From NCBI RefSeq assembly GCF_014635565.1, contig NZ_BMDB01000003.1, forward strand, positions 1 to 64,000: DNA of 64,000 nucleotides, read 5' to 3'. Every line of letters begins with the position of its first letter. The stretch's first letter is position 1. Position numbers and translations under genes: made by a program. The DNA is from Phocicoccus schoeneichii (GTDB lineage Bacteria; Bacillota; Bacilli; Staphylococcales; Salinicoccaceae). The notes under the pieces were generated by a model that made no database searches, had not been told where the DNA came from, and was given only the letters and a program-made list of their open reading frames with translations. Shown here in pieces: positions 18,921-31,535 of the stretch.

Positions 18921-19781
18921 TTATTTACGTTTTTTGCTAGGTGCGACTTGTACAGCTTTCTTTTTGCGTTCTTTTTCTTTTTGTTCTTCTTCGTGACGAG
19001 CAATGATTGGTGCCATTTCTTCTTCTACTTTATTACGATAATAAAGGTTACCGATAATTGTTTGCAGTACTAAGAAGATACCTCCGACTGCCCAATAAAG
19101 AGGTAGTGCTGATGGTGAAATGAATGAAATCCAAAGAATCATAATTGGTGAAATAAACATGAATATACGCATTTGTTTTTTTTGTTCTTCTGGTAAGAAG
19201 AGTGTTGAAACGTATGCTTGTGCAGCATACACAAGTCCTGCGATTATTACCATAATGTAGTCTACTTCAGTTAAGTTCAACCACAAGAAGTGTGGGTGTT
19301 CTACAATTCCACCTTCTGATGGGTATTTCAATGCAAAGAATAGTGCCATTACGATTGGCATCTGAATAAGCATTGGTAAACAACCGACATTAAGTGGGTT
19401 GATATCATGTTTCTTGTAGAGACTCATCATCTCTTGTTGTACTTCCATTTTTTCTTCTTGCGTTGTAGCAAGTTTCATTCTCTTTTGAATATCGTCCATT
19501 TGTGGTTTAACGATCTTCATTTTTTCTCTCATGAGCATTTGGTTTTTATACGTACGCATCATGAATGGGAAAATTGCAAGTCTTACAATAAGTGTTAAAA
19601 CAATAATTGCTAGACCATAGTTATTATTTAGATGTTCTCCAAGCCAGTGTAGGACGCTGTCCATCGGGCTTACGAATGTATTATAGAAAAATCCAGACCT
19701 GTTCTCTTCTACAGAATAGTCACATCCGGCTAAGAATAATACGAGTGTCATCGTCACTCCAAATAGCCATTTTTTAGACAT
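18921..19781 (-). CDS. yidC: Membrane protein insertase YidC/OxaA
   Basis: YidC inserts membrane proteins alone or with Sec. The 286 aa product is a lipoprotein form: the signal sequence ends in the lipobox LFLAGC with the lipid-modified Cys at about residue 20. Five membrane segments follow, the first after NYGLAIIVLTLIVRL and the rest in 130-240. The cytoplasmic loop (RTYKNQMLMREKMKIVKPQMDDIQKRMK) and the basic C-terminal tail (KERKKKAVQVAPSKKRK) that contacts the ribosome are present. The ATG follows AGGTGA. It appears to be a single-gene unit with its own terminator. Confidence 0.95.
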   Translation of the reverse strand: MSKKWLFGVTMTLVLFLAGCDYSVEENRSGFFYNTFVSPMDSVLHWLGEHLNNNYGLAIIVLTLIVRLAIFPFMMRTYKNQMLMREKMKIVKPQMDDIQKRMKLATTQEEKMEVQQEMMSLYKKHDINPLNVGCLPMLIQMPIVMALFFALKYPSEGGIVEHPHFLWLNLTEVDYIMVIIAGLVYAAQAYVSTLFLPEEQKKQMRIFMFISPIMILWISFISPSALPLYWAVGGIFLVLQTIIGNLYYRNKVEEEMAPIIARHEEEQKEKERKKKAVQVAPSKKRK

Positions 19782-19867
19782 AATTTCACCTCAAAATATT
19801 ATATACACAAGTGTGATTGTACCATAAATCACAAGTTAGATAAACTAAAGTCATAAACTTTAACAAA

Positions 19868-20656
19868 TTAAAGATCGATGAAATGACTAATTGGACCGTT
19901 GCCTTTACCAATATCAATTCCACTTTCAATTGCTTTCGTTACAAACATCTTAGCTTTTCTAAATGATTGCTCTAAATCTTGCCCTTTCGCGAGCTCTGCT
20001 GTAATGACTGCAGAAAATGTACTCCCTACTCCACGTAAGTTTTTCGATTTTATTATCGGACCAGTGAGCTTCACTTCTTTTGTGCGCGTATAAAGATAAT
20101 CACATGCCTCACCTGTCAGTTGACTGTCGTTTATCAGCACGCTTTTCACACCAATCTCTTTAAGGAAAACGTTCGCAGCTGACTTAATATCTGACTCTGT
20201 ATTTATCTCAATACCAGTAATGGCCTCAGTCTCTTGAACGTTTGGCGTAACAACACTCGCAAAAGGTAATAGCGCCGTTGCAAGTTTGTGTTGCACTTCT
20301 TCAGTAATAATTCGCTTACCTTCTTTTGAGAAGATAAAGGGATCCAAAACGAATGGGATGTCGTATCCTTTTATGTATTTCTTAATAATATCTACCATGT
20401 CAGCACTCGGTATCATCCCAGATTTCATGGCATAAGGAATGGCATCTGAAAAAATACTAGACAGTTGCCCTTCTAAAAATTCTGGTGGAATTTCTAAAAT
20501 TTCATGAATGCCTTGAGAGTTTTGTGCAGTTAAGTTTGTTATTGCCGCCATACCGAAAACATCGAATTTATGAAACGTTTTAATATCTGCGATAACGCCT
20601 GACCCACCTGTTGGGTCGTTACTGGCAACTGTTAAAGCAATAGGTATATGTGACAT
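19868..20656 (-). CDS. thiD: Hydroxymethylpyrimidine/pyridoxine kinase, ThiD family
   Basis: This ribokinase-fold enzyme phosphorylates hydroxymethylpyrimidine(-phosphate) for thiamine synthesis, or pyridoxine. The 262 aa product begins MSHIPIALTVASNDPTGGSG, with the family GxGGxAD-type loop (DPTGGSGVIADIKTF) and the C-terminal anion hole (LRGVGSTFSAVITAELAKG). In most ThiD proteins the last motif reads GTGCT; here it is GVGSTFSA. I chose the ATG at 20656, which has GGAGAG five nt upstream. S. aureus carries thiD in a tenA-thiDME operon near sceD; here no other thiamine gene adjoins it and no TPP riboswitch is visible, so a pyridoxal-kinase role is possible. Confidence 0.85.
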   Translation of the reverse strand: MSHIPIALTVASNDPTGGSGVIADIKTFHKFDVFGMAAITNLTAQNSQGIHEILEIPPEFLEGQLSSIFSDAIPYAMKSGMIPSADMVDIIKKYIKGYDIPFVLDPFIFSKEGKRIITEEVQHKLATALLPFASVVTPNVQETEAITGIEINTESDIKSAANVFLKEIGVKSVLINDSQLTGEACDYLYTRTKEVKLTGPIIKSKNLRGVGSTFSAVITAELAKGQDLEQSFRKAKMFVTKAIESGIDIGKGNGPISHFIDL

Positions 20657-20703
20657 ATGATCTCTCCTTTTTTTAATCATAACACAAGTATATATCATTA
20701 CTT

Positions 20704-20735
20704 AAATAAAAAAATGCCCAAGCGTGGCTTGGGCA
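20704..20735 (-). terminator. Terminator of the LysM-Rpf gene
   Basis: On the reverse strand TGCCCAAGC-CAC-GCTTGGGCA (20715-20735) is a perfect 9-bp stem followed by TTTTTTTA. It lies about 20 nt after the stop of the secreted LysM protein and before thiD. Confidence 0.92.
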
Positions 20736-20755
20736 AAGTATATTTTAAAATTCTA

Positions 20756-21604
20756 TTATAGTCTTGAACCACATACAGGCCATGGACTAGAACCTCTTTG
20801 GTTGTATAGAATTTGTGCTCTTTTCGTTTGTTCAGCAGCAGATGCTTGTGATGGAAGTCCTGATCCACCAACAGATCTCCAAGTTTGAACGTCAAATTGG
20901 TAAAGACCGTGGTACATACCATTTGCAGATACGATTCCTGGGTTACCGCCTGATTCACACGCAGCAAGTGCTGACCAGTTTAAGCCGCCACCTGATTGTT
21001 GTTGTGCTGCTGGTTGTTGTTTAGGCTGTTGTACCTGTTGTTGTTGAACTGGTTGTTGTTTAGGTTGTTGGACTTGTTGCTGTTGAGCTGGTTGTTGGAC
21101 TTGTTGAACTTGCTGTGTTTGTTGTTTTGGTTGTGAGTAGTTAGCGTTTGAAACAGTTTGGTTTTGTTGAGCGGGTGCTTCAGTAGTAACTGGTGCTTTT
21201 TCAACAAATCCTTCTGGCTCAGAAACATTTAATACTTGACCAACCATGATTAAGTCAGCTGATTTTAACTCGTTCCATGCTACGATGTTTGCTACTGTAA
21301 CTTCATATTTTTCAGCTAATTTAGCAACAGTGTCACCAGATTTTACTTTATGAGTTTTTGTTTCTTCTTTAGTTTCAACTTTTAAGTCATCAATTTTAAG
21401 TTCTTGACCAGTGAAGATTAAATCAGAATCTAATTTGTTTTCTTTTTTAATTTCTTTAACTGTAGTGTTGTACTCTACATCAATTGCTGATAATGTATCT
21501 CCACTTTTAACTTTATGAGTTGCAGCTTCTGCATTCCCTTCATTTGCAACGATCGCGCCTGATACTAATGCTACTGCACCTAAACTGATAATACTTTTCT
21601 TCAT
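20756..21604 (-). CDS. Secreted LysM protein with Rpf-like transglycosylase domain
   Basis: This 282 aa exported protein probably cleaves cell-wall glycan. A signal peptide ends at AEA-A (after about residue 27). Two LysM wall-binding repeats follow (about 29-73 and 84-128, both containing KVKSGDT). A Gln/Pro-rich linker with near-repeats of QQQVQQPKQQP runs from about 145 to 205. The C-terminal domain (about 207-282) matches the transglycosylase-like Rpf family: LNWSALAACESGGN with the catalytic Glu, GLYQFDVQTWRSVGG, GLPSQAS, and PWPVCGSRL with a likely disulphide partner Cys. It occupies the position of sceD-like genes in Staphylococcus, but the catalytic domain is the actinobacterial Rpf type. 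AGGAGG-like GGAGG precedes the ATG. A repeat-rich upstream region suggests WalR-type control. Confidence 0.88.
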   Translation of the reverse strand: MKKSIISLGAVALVSGAIVANEGNAEAATHKVKSGDTLSAIDVEYNTTVKEIKKENKLDSDLIFTGQELKIDDLKVETKEETKTHKVKSGDTVAKLAEKYEVTVANIVAWNELKSADLIMVGQVLNVSEPEGFVEKAPVTTEAPAQQNQTVSNANYSQPKQQTQQVQQVQQPAQQQQVQQPKQQPVQQQQVQQPKQQPAAQQQSGGGLNWSALAACESGGNPGIVSANGMYHGLYQFDVQTWRSVGGSGLPSQASAAEQTKRAQILYNQRGSSPWPVCGSRL

Positions 21605-21674
21605 GTAAAAAATCCTCCAATAATTGTACGTTGATAATATATATAAAAGTTCGTGATTGTCTTATGTTTCTCCG

Positions 21675-21690
21675 TCGAGGCATCCCTCAA
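21675..21690 (-). promoter_or_regulatory. 5'-terminal hairpin in the LysM-Rpf mRNA leader
   Basis: On the reverse strand TTGAGG-GATG-CCTCGA forms a 6-bp stem with a GATG loop. With a -10 at TATTAT (21701-21706) the transcript would start near 21694, so the hairpin lies almost at the 5' end of a roughly 90-nt leader. Such a hairpin may protect the mRNA; this is inference. Confidence 0.45.
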
Positions 21691-21721
21691 CTAACTGTTT
21701 ATAATACTATCATGAAAAAAA

Positions 21722-21777
21722 GTTACATAGGTTACAGTAATATAAAAGATTTCGTATTGTGTTACCGTAACATTACA
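21722..21777 (-). promoter_or_regulatory. Candidate WalR-like control sites upstream of the LysM-Rpf gene
   Basis: On the reverse strand TGTAAC-CTA-TGTAAC (21722-21736) covers the -35 region of the predicted promoter. Further upstream TGTAAT-GTTAC-GGTAAC (21761-21777) fits the WalR consensus TGTWAH-N5-TGTWAH with one mismatch. A 13-bp perfect palindrome TGTTACCGTAACA (21760-21772) overlaps the second site. WalR controls LysM and transglycosylase genes in staphylococci; the spacing of the first site (3 bp) does not match, so another regulator is possible. Confidence 0.4.
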
Positions 21778-21934
21778 TAGATGTTGCTTTACAAATTCTT
21801 AATGTCATATTAACACTTTTGTTTTTTAATAAATAATATAAATATGTTCTAAACGTTATTATGCCAATGGTTACACGTACTTATTCATTTATGTATAATG
21901 TCAGATAATTGTAATGTTATAGGATTATGTTACA

Positions 21935-21988
21935 CGATAAAAATAAAAACAACCTATTTTTATCCGCGCTTCGTAAAAATAAGTTGTT
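21935..21988 (-). terminator. Hairpin terminator, possibly bidirectional, upstream of the LysM-Rpf gene
   Basis: The arms at 21948-21962 and 21974-21988 form a 15-bp stem with one C-A mismatch. T-rich tracts follow on both strands (TTTTTATTTTTA leftward, TATTTTTG rightward). No known gene ends here, so an unrecognised transcript is implied on one of the strands. Confidence 0.6.
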
Positions 21989-22066
21989 TATTTTTGAGTT
22001 GTGAGTATGAAAGTGAGGTATTATTAGCGTTTGTAACATTAACTAACAGTAACCAATGTGAAATTC

Positions 22067-22141
22067 TTAAGTTTGAGGGGAAGTTGAAACTTTTATTGAA
22101 TTTACAAGAGAGGCATATCGATAACTATATTTCGATATCAA
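22067..22141 (-). CDS. Possible 24-codon peptide within the candidate small RNA
   Basis: A TTG codon at 22141 is preceded by AAAGGAG at 8 nt, better than many real genes in this window. The frame reads (M)ISKYSYRYASLVNSIKVS and ends TSPQT. It is not clearly hydrophobic and resembles no known toxin or quorum peptide that I recognise. The evidence is only the ribosome site together with the flanking promoter and terminator; it could be chance. Confidence 0.25.
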   Translation of the reverse strand: MISKYSYRYASLVNSIKVSTSPQT

Positions 22142-22298
22142 GATCAGTTCTCCTTTCTTAATATATACTATATTAGAGACGTAAACTTATCGCAAAATGC
22201 AGAACACTAAATTTGGTATATTAGAAAGATAAAAACATGCAACTTCTAACAAACTGTATCTCCCTCATTGCAACCTATAAATTTAAAATTCTAAATAA

Positions 22299-22335
22299 CA
22301 AAAAAACCAGTTGAGTATAATTTACTCAGCTGGTT
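22299..22335 (-). terminator. Terminator of the murA-epuA-fabZ unit
   Basis: On the reverse strand AACCAGCTGAGTA and TACTCAACTGGTT form a 13-bp stem with one mismatch around a 5-nt loop, followed by TTTTTGTTA. The 5' arm contains the last fabZ codons and the stop (22322-22324). Confidence 0.88.
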
Positions 22336-22765
22336 CACTAATAGCAAATGTAATTTCACATTGGCAAGCAACTTTACCGTCTACTTTTGCAACGGCGTTT
22401 CCTTTACCAATTGGTCCTTTAATTCTAGTAATTTCAACAGAAAGCTCTAGAGTATCTCCTGGAGTCACTTGATGTTTGAATCTACACTTATCAATTCCTG
22501 CGAAGAATGCTAACTTTCCTTTGAATTCATCTTGTTGTAATAATGCGACTGCACCTGTTTGTGCTAGAGCCTCTACGATTAAAACACCCGGCATTACTGC
22601 ATATTCTGGGAAGTGACCCACGAAGTACGGTTCGTTACCTGATACTTGTTTTAATCCTACACATTTCTCACCAGGTACAAGTTCTGTAATTCTATCTACT
22701 AGTAAAAATGGTGGTCTATGCGGAATAATCGCTTTAATTTGATCGTACGTTAACACATTCATCAT
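22322..22765 (-). CDS. fabZ: 3-hydroxyacyl-ACP dehydratase FabZ
   Basis: FabZ dehydrates 3-hydroxyacyl-ACP in type II fatty acid synthesis. The 147 aa hot-dog-fold protein carries [14 protein letters not shown] and the catalytic pair in [22 protein letters not shown] (His, then Glu). Its ATG overlaps the epuA stop as ATGA, with GAAGGA as ribosome site; the second ATG one codon later is equally possible. It is the last gene after DUF1146, murA and epuA, the usual staphylococcal order behind the ATP synthase operon. Confidence 0.97.
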   Translation of the reverse strand: MMNVLTYDQIKAIIPHRPPFLLVDRITELVPGEKCVGLKQVSGNEPYFVGHFPEYAVMPGVLIVEALAQTGAVALLQQDEFKGKLAFFAGIDKCRFKHQVTPGDTLELSVEITRIKGPIGKGNAVAKVDGKVACQCEITFAISEPAE

Positions 22766-22962
22766 TCCTTCGTTAAATTAATAATATGTTCCCATGTTTC
22801 TATTCTGAATACTTCAAATGGATTATCTAAAATACCATAACCGATCATCAGTCCAATGATAGATAACATGAGCGCAACATATAGAAATATTAAAATTCTA
22901 ACTAAGAGTGGGAATTTACGATGTACGAGTTTCTTATTGTCCGTATTCGTTGCCAAATTCAT
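22762..22962 (-). CDS. EpuA-like small membrane protein
   Basis: This 66 aa protein has one strong membrane helix ([23 protein letters not shown]) flanked by a basic N-terminal part (KKLVHRKFP) and a conserved C-terminal tail ([19 protein letters not shown]). This is the pattern of the EpuA family, often mislabelled as an RNA polymerase beta subunit, which lies next to murA in staphylococci and streptococci. The ATG at 22962 follows AAAGGAAG; longer in-frame starts overlap murA and have poor ribosome sites. Its function is not known; translation is coupled to fabZ. Confidence 0.85.
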   Translation of the reverse strand: MNLATNTDNKKLVHRKFPLLVRILIFLYVALMLSIIGLMIGYGILDNPFEVFRIETWEHIINLTKE

Positions 22963-22975
22963 CACACTTCCTTTA

Positions 22976-24250
22976 TTACTCATCTTCTGATTCGTCAGAT
23001 ACGCGCTCAATGTTTGCACCTAATTTTGCTAGTTTTCCATGGAAGTTTACATATCCACGGTCAAGGTGCTTAAGCTCTGTCACAATTGTGTAGCCTTCCG
23101 CTACAAGACCCGCTAAGACTAGTGCCGCTGCACTTCTTAAGTCAGTCGCCTTCACACGTGCTCCGTGGAGTTCACGTCCCCCACGAATGACTGCATGATT
23201 ATCTTGTAATGAAATATCGGCATTCATACTATTAAATTCAGTGACATGCATAAATCTATTTTCAAAAATAGTTTCAGTTAAGATGCTTGTACCTTCAACA
23301 GATAAAAGTAACGCCATCATTTGGCTCTGCATATCTGTTGGGAATCCAGGGTGAGGTAACGTCTTAATATCTGCGCTTTTTAATACTTCGTTCGGTATCA
23401 CTCGGACATTTTCTCCATCTTCAACAAAACGAACGCCGATTTCTTCTAATTTAGAAACAACCGCACTTAAGTGTTCGATGACAACATTTTGAATTTCAAT
23501 CTCACTTCTAGTAATTGCTGCAGCAACCATGAATGTCCCTGCTTCAATTCTATCTGGAATCACTTGATGTTTTGTTCCAATAAGATTTTCGACACCGACG
23601 ATTCTCATACGTCCAGTACCTGCACCACTAATTTTACCACCCATACGGTTGATATAGTTTGCAAGGTCTACAATTTCTGGTTCCATCGCAGCATTTTCAA
23701 TAACAGTAATACCATCAGCAAGTGCTGCACCCATCATTAAGTTTTGCGTCGCACCTACACTTGGGAAGTCAAGTAAGATTTTAGCACCTTTAAGTCTACC
23801 ATCTACCTTACCTTCAATAAAACCATCCATTGTATTGAATGTTGCACCCATTTTTTCAAAACCTTTAAGATGTTGTTCAATCGGTCTAGAACCAATCGCA
23901 CATCCACCAGGCATTGCAACTTCACATTTACCATAACGTCCAAGTAAAGGTCCCATAACAAGCATTGATGCACGCATTTTGCTTACAAGCTCGTACGGTG
24001 CATGCGTACTTAACTCATTGCTCGCATCTACAATGACCTTAGTTTTATCTACTTCAACATCTGCTTTTAAAATCGAAAGTAGATCTGCTAATGTTGAAAC
24101 ATCCGAAAGTTCCGGTACATTCCGAATCACAGACTGTCCTTCAGAAGCTAAGAGAGAGGCTGCAAGGATGGGCAATACTGCATTTTTTGCACCTTCAATT
24201 TTAACTGAACCACTTAACTTTCTTCCACCCTTAACGATAATTCTTTCCAT
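22976..24250 (-). CDS. murA: UDP-GlcNAc 1-carboxyvinyltransferase MurA
   Basis: MurA adds enolpyruvate from PEP to UDP-GlcNAc, the first committed step of peptidoglycan synthesis and the fosfomycin target. The 424 aa product begins [24 protein letters not shown]-style, with the catalytic Cys in the fosfomycin-binding loop [11 protein letters not shown] (about residue 119) and Asp in the C-terminal [15 protein letters not shown] chose the ATG at 24250 because GGAGTGA precedes it. By position (DUF1146 and atp upstream, fabZ downstream) it is the MurA copy; the MurZ copy is at 53967-55226. Confidence 0.97.
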   Translation of the reverse strand: MERIIVKGGRKLSGSVKIEGAKNAVLPILAASLLASEGQSVIRNVPELSDVSTLADLLSILKADVEVDKTKVIVDASNELSTHAPYELVSKMRASMLVMGPLLGRYGKCEVAMPGGCAIGSRPIEQHLKGFEKMGATFNTMDGFIEGKVDGRLKGAKILLDFPSVGATQNLMMGAALADGITVIENAAMEPEIVDLANYINRMGGKISGAGTGRMRIVGVENLIGTKHQVIPDRIEAGTFMVAAAITRSEIEIQNVVIEHLSAVVSKLEEIGVRFVEDGENVRVIPNEVLKSADIKTLPHPGFPTDMQSQMMALLLSVEGTSILTETIFENRFMHVTEFNSMNADISLQDNHAVIRGGRELHGARVKATDLRSAAALVLAGLVAEGYTIVTELKHLDRGYVNFHGKLAKLGANIERVSDESEDE

Positions 24251-24323
24251 ACTCTCACTCCATAAAAATATCAATATATACCTTAATTCTATAGTGATAA
24301 CAGGCTACTGTAAAGCAATTACC

Positions 24324-24554
24324 CTAGCTAAACCATAACCCCACCATTTGGATCTCTGTAAATAAATCCATAATAAAATTACTCAGAGAAGTTCCAAGTA
24401 AAATTGCTAATAAGATTAAAACAAGCCTAATCTTTTCTGGTTGGCTCTTTTTAAATAACACTTCTATATTTAAGCAGTCTAATAGATAAAATGCAAATAT
24501 CGTACACACAATGTGCAAGATAATATGCATGAGTGCTAATTGTGATGCAACCAT
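24324..24554 (-). CDS. DUF1146 (YwzB-like) membrane protein
   Basis: This 76 aa protein has two membrane helices (about 6-27 and 42-66) joined by a short charged loop (KKSQPEKIR). It matches the DUF1146/YwzB family by length, layout and position between atpC and murA, as in B. subtilis. GGGAG precedes the ATG at 9 nt. It starts about 20 nt beyond the atp operon terminator, so it may be expressed by read-through or from a weak promoter. Function unknown. Confidence 0.85.
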   Translation of the reverse strand: MVASQLALMHIILHIVCTIFAFYLLDCLNIEVLFKKSQPEKIRLVLILLAILLGTSLSNFIMDLFTEIQMVGLWFS

Positions 24555-24570
24555 ATTTAAAAACTCCCTT

Positions 24571-24605
24571 AAAAAAAGTCTAAGGTTTCCCTTAGACTTT
24601 TTTAT
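24571..24605 (-). terminator. Terminator of the ATP synthase operon
   Basis: On the reverse strand AAGTCTAAGG-GAAA-CCTTAGACTT (24576-24599) is a perfect 10-bp stem with a GAAA tetraloop and a run of seven T. It directly follows the atpC stop. Confidence 0.95.
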
Positions 24606-25012
24606 TAATTATATTGAGCAACTTTGAGTCTGTTCGTTGCACGTTCTAGTGCAAGGTGTGCACGAACTTCATCGATATGTTCAGCTTCAGATTGTTTTAA
24701 TAGCTCTTCGGCACGTTCTTTAGCAGCTCTTGCTCTGTCCGTGTCGATTTCATCAGAAAACTCGCCTGCTTGAACAAGCACTGTTACGCGGTCAGGTCTG
24801 ACTTCTGCAAACCCTTCAGTAACAGCAAGATATTCATACTCACCATTGATTTTGACTCTGACGCTTCCAATTTTTAATGGTGTAACAGTTGGAATGTGCC
24901 CAGCCATGACACCTAACTCTCCCTGTTTGGCTTGGAGAATAATAATTTCGCAATTCTCTTCTTTAAACACAGATCCGTTAGGAGTAACTACATCTAATGC
25001 AATTGTACTCAT
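24605..25012 (-). CDS. atpC: ATP synthase F1 subunit epsilon
   Basis: This is a subunit of the central stalk that also restrains ATP hydrolysis. The 135 aa protein has the N-terminal beta-sandwich (LDVVTPNGSVFKEENCE, QGELGVMAGHIP) and a C-terminal helical hairpin (DTDRARAAKERAEELLKQ, ALERATNRLKVAQ). It is the last gene of atpIBEFHAGDC, 16 nt after atpD. Confidence 0.98.
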   Translation of the reverse strand: MSTIALDVVTPNGSVFKEENCEIIILQAKQGELGVMAGHIPTVTPLKIGSVRVKINGEYEYLAVTEGFAEVRPDRVTVLVQAGEFSDEIDTDRARAAKERAEELLKQSEAEHIDEVRAHLALERATNRLKVAQYN

Positions 25013-25028
25013 TGTCTAACCTCCCTGT

Positions 25029-26468
<1,440 letters not shown>

Positions 26469-27344
26469 TTATTGTTGTGCTTGTGCACCACTTACGATTT
26501 CAGTAATTTCTTGCGTGATTGCCGCTTGTCTTAATCTGTTATAAGAAAGCGTTAAGTCGCCAATCAATTCGTTTGCGTTATCTGTAGCAGCCTTCATAGC
26601 TGTCATACGAGCAGCGTGTTCACTTGTTTTTGCTTCAAGTAATGCGCCGTAGATAATTGCTTCTGCATATTGTGGTAATAAAGTCTCTAGAATTGATTCC
26701 TTGTCAGGTTCAAATTCATAAGTTGCGAGACTTGAGAATTCAGATTGTGTTTCAAGGTCAGATTCTGACATTGGTAAGAGTTTTCTTACTTTTACATTCT
26801 GTTCAAGAATCGATACGAATTCGTTATAAATGATATAGAGTTCGTCGATTTCTTCTCTTTCAAAACCTCTAATAGAGGCATGTGCAATTTTTTTCACATC
26901 CGAAAATGATGGCTGATCAGGTAACCCGATTCGGAAATCATCGATTTTGTAGTTACGTGTTTTTAAAATGTCATAACCAATCTTACCTAAGACAAGAAGT
27001 GATACCTCATCTTGGTTACCTTTATGGCGTTCATGGATTTGTGTCGTAATCGCCTTCATAACGTTCGCGTTATAAGGACCTGCTTTACCTGTATCACTTG
27101 TGATTAAAAGATAACCAACACGTTTTACTGGACGCTCTTGCAGCATTGGATGCAAGTTACCTGCACCACTAGACGCAATCGCTTGAACTGTTTCTTGCAT
27201 GCGGTCCATGTACGGACGGAATTTCTTCGTGTTCTGTTCAGAACGCGCATACTTAGAGTTCGCTACCATGTTCATCGCACTAGTAAGCTGACTCATTTTT
27301 TCAGTTGCAGTAATACGACCTTTTATTTCTCTTAATGAAGCCAT
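26469..27344 (-). CDS. atpG: ATP synthase F1 subunit gamma
   Basis: This is the rotor shaft of F1. The 291 aa protein has the long N-terminal helix (MASLREIKGRITATEKMSQLTSAMNMVA-like), the central Rossmann-like part (YLLITSDTGKAGPYNANVMK) and the C-terminal helix (NELIGDLTLSYNRLRQAAITQEITEIVSGA). It lies between atpA and atpD in normal order. Confidence 0.98.
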   Translation of the reverse strand: MASLREIKGRITATEKMSQLTSAMNMVANSKYARSEQNTKKFRPYMDRMQETVQAIASSGAGNLHPMLQERPVKRVGYLLITSDTGKAGPYNANVMKAITTQIHERHKGNQDEVSLLVLGKIGYDILKTRNYKIDDFRIGLPDQPSFSDVKKIAHASIRGFEREEIDELYIIYNEFVSILEQNVKVRKLLPMSESDLETQSEFSSLATYEFEPDKESILETLLPQYAEAIIYGALLEAKTSEHAARMTAMKAATDNANELIGDLTLSYNRLRQAAITQEITEIVSGAQAQQ

Positions 27345-27377
27345 GATTTCACCATCCTTTTTCTAATAATGGGTCAT

Positions 27378-29442
<2,065 letters not shown>

Positions 29443-29443
<1 letters not shown>

Positions 29444-29961
29444 TATCTATCCCCTGCTTCCTGTAGGTACTTTTTCACGAGATCTTGTTGATCTGTTGCA
29501 GTTAATTCTTTTTGAATCACTTTTTCAGCGATTAATACAGATAGATCTGCAACTTGATCGTTGATTTCACGCATAGCTCTTTCTTTTTCACGCTCAATAT
29601 CCGCTTTTGCTTCTGTAATCATATGGCTCGCACGGTCATTGGCTTCTTTGATGATAAGCTCTTGTTCTGCGATCGCTTGTTTACGAGAATTCTCAAACAT
29701 CTCTGAAATCTCAGATTGTGTTTGTTTTAAGAGTGCTTCATTCTCATCACGTAAGCGAGACGCATCTTTTTTGCTGTCTTCAGCATTCTGTATATCGTCG
29801 TGGATGGCTTGTTCACGGTCATCCATGATTTTTTTAACTGGATTCCATACAAAGTAGGAAAGCGCACCGAGTAGTACTAAAAAACTGACTAATAGTACAA
29901 GTGATGTACCAAAAGCTGTTGCCATAGTCTCACCTGCAGCGCCTAAAATAATTAGATCCAC
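29443..29961 (-). CDS. atpF: ATP synthase Fo subunit b
   Basis: This is the peripheral stalk. The 172 aa protein has one N-terminal membrane helix (SLVLLVSFLVLLGALSYFVW, about 20-39) followed by a long charged coiled coil (IMDDREQAIHDDIQNAEDSKKDA through DLSVLIAEKVIQKEL). It lies between atpE and atpH. Confidence 0.98.
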
Positions 29962-30050
29962 TTATGTACACTCCTTTCAAGAAAGTTCACATAGACTTAA
30001 GTTCATAAAGATATGGCGAAATCTCTTGAGACTTCGCCTATATATACTAA

Positions 30051-30275
<225 letters not shown>

Positions 30276-30309
30276 CTAAGAAAATTGAATAATATTTTTT
30301 AATTTTATA

Positions 30310-31414
<1,105 letters not shown>

Positions 31415-31473
31415 TTAGAAAACGTCTCCTACAGTAAATCAATATGAAAAGAAAGCTTTTACATACCTATTAA

Positions 31474-31503
31474 ATTTTAACGAATTACTACCCTCAGTGT
31501 CAA
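31474..31503 (-). promoter_or_regulatory. Promoter of the atp operon
   Basis: On the reverse strand a perfect TTGACA (31498-31503) and TAAAAT (31474-31479) are separated by 18 bp. It lies between mnaA and atpI, about 60 bp before the atpI start. No terminator is seen after mnaA, so read-through from upstream is also likely. Confidence 0.65.
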
Positions 31504-31535
31504 CCAAATTAGGAAATACACCTAAAGTTGTACAT

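Larger units (their letters stand above)
21935..22160 (-). ncRNA. Candidate small RNA / small-peptide transcription unit
   Basis: On the reverse strand TTGCGA (22090 region shifted to 22190-22195) and TATAGT (22167-22172) are separated by 17 bp, predicting a start near 22160. About 200 nt downstream a long hairpin (21948-21988; 15-bp stem with one mismatch, AACAAC..TATTTTTA type) is followed by TTTTTATTTTTA. The transcript would contain the C-rich sequence AACTTCCCCTCAAAC, like the UCCC motifs of staphylococcal regulatory RNAs, and a 24-codon frame with a strong ribosome site. No similarity to a named RNA is recognised. Confidence 0.35.
21605..22298 (-). other. Long intergenic region between the LysM-Rpf gene and fabZ
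   Basis: No conventional gene is seen in about 700 bp. The left part (21605-21780) holds the LysM-Rpf promoter region with repeated TGTAAC/GTTACA words. The middle (21935-22160) is a possible short leftward transcription unit with promoter, ribosome site, 24-codon frame and terminator. Positions 22200-22298 are AT-rich with nothing recognisable. Confidence 0.6.

Noticed and set aside
19782-19867. TPP riboswitch near the thiD-like gene
   Set aside because: No THI-box sequence is visible upstream of thiD or in the neighbouring gap.
20980-21228. 82-codon frame rich in Asn, Leu and Gln inside the LysM-Rpf gene
   Set aside because: It is the shifted frame of the Gln-rich linker; the low-complexity DNA keeps other frames open.
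21640-21700. c-di-AMP (ydaO) riboswitch before the LysM-Rpf gene
   Set aside because: Rpf and wall-hydrolase genes can carry this riboswitch, but the leader is only about 90 nt and has one small hairpin; the long conserved core is absent.
21898-22161. 87-codon forward frame in the gap before fabZ
   Set aside because: No ribosome site, unusual composition, and it crosses a strong hairpin; the opposite strand has better signals.
24320-24350. Possible sigma-B promoter (GTTTAG..GGGTAA) before murA
   Set aside because: The two elements are only about 5-7 bp apart, far too close for a promoter, and lie inside the DUF1146 gene end.
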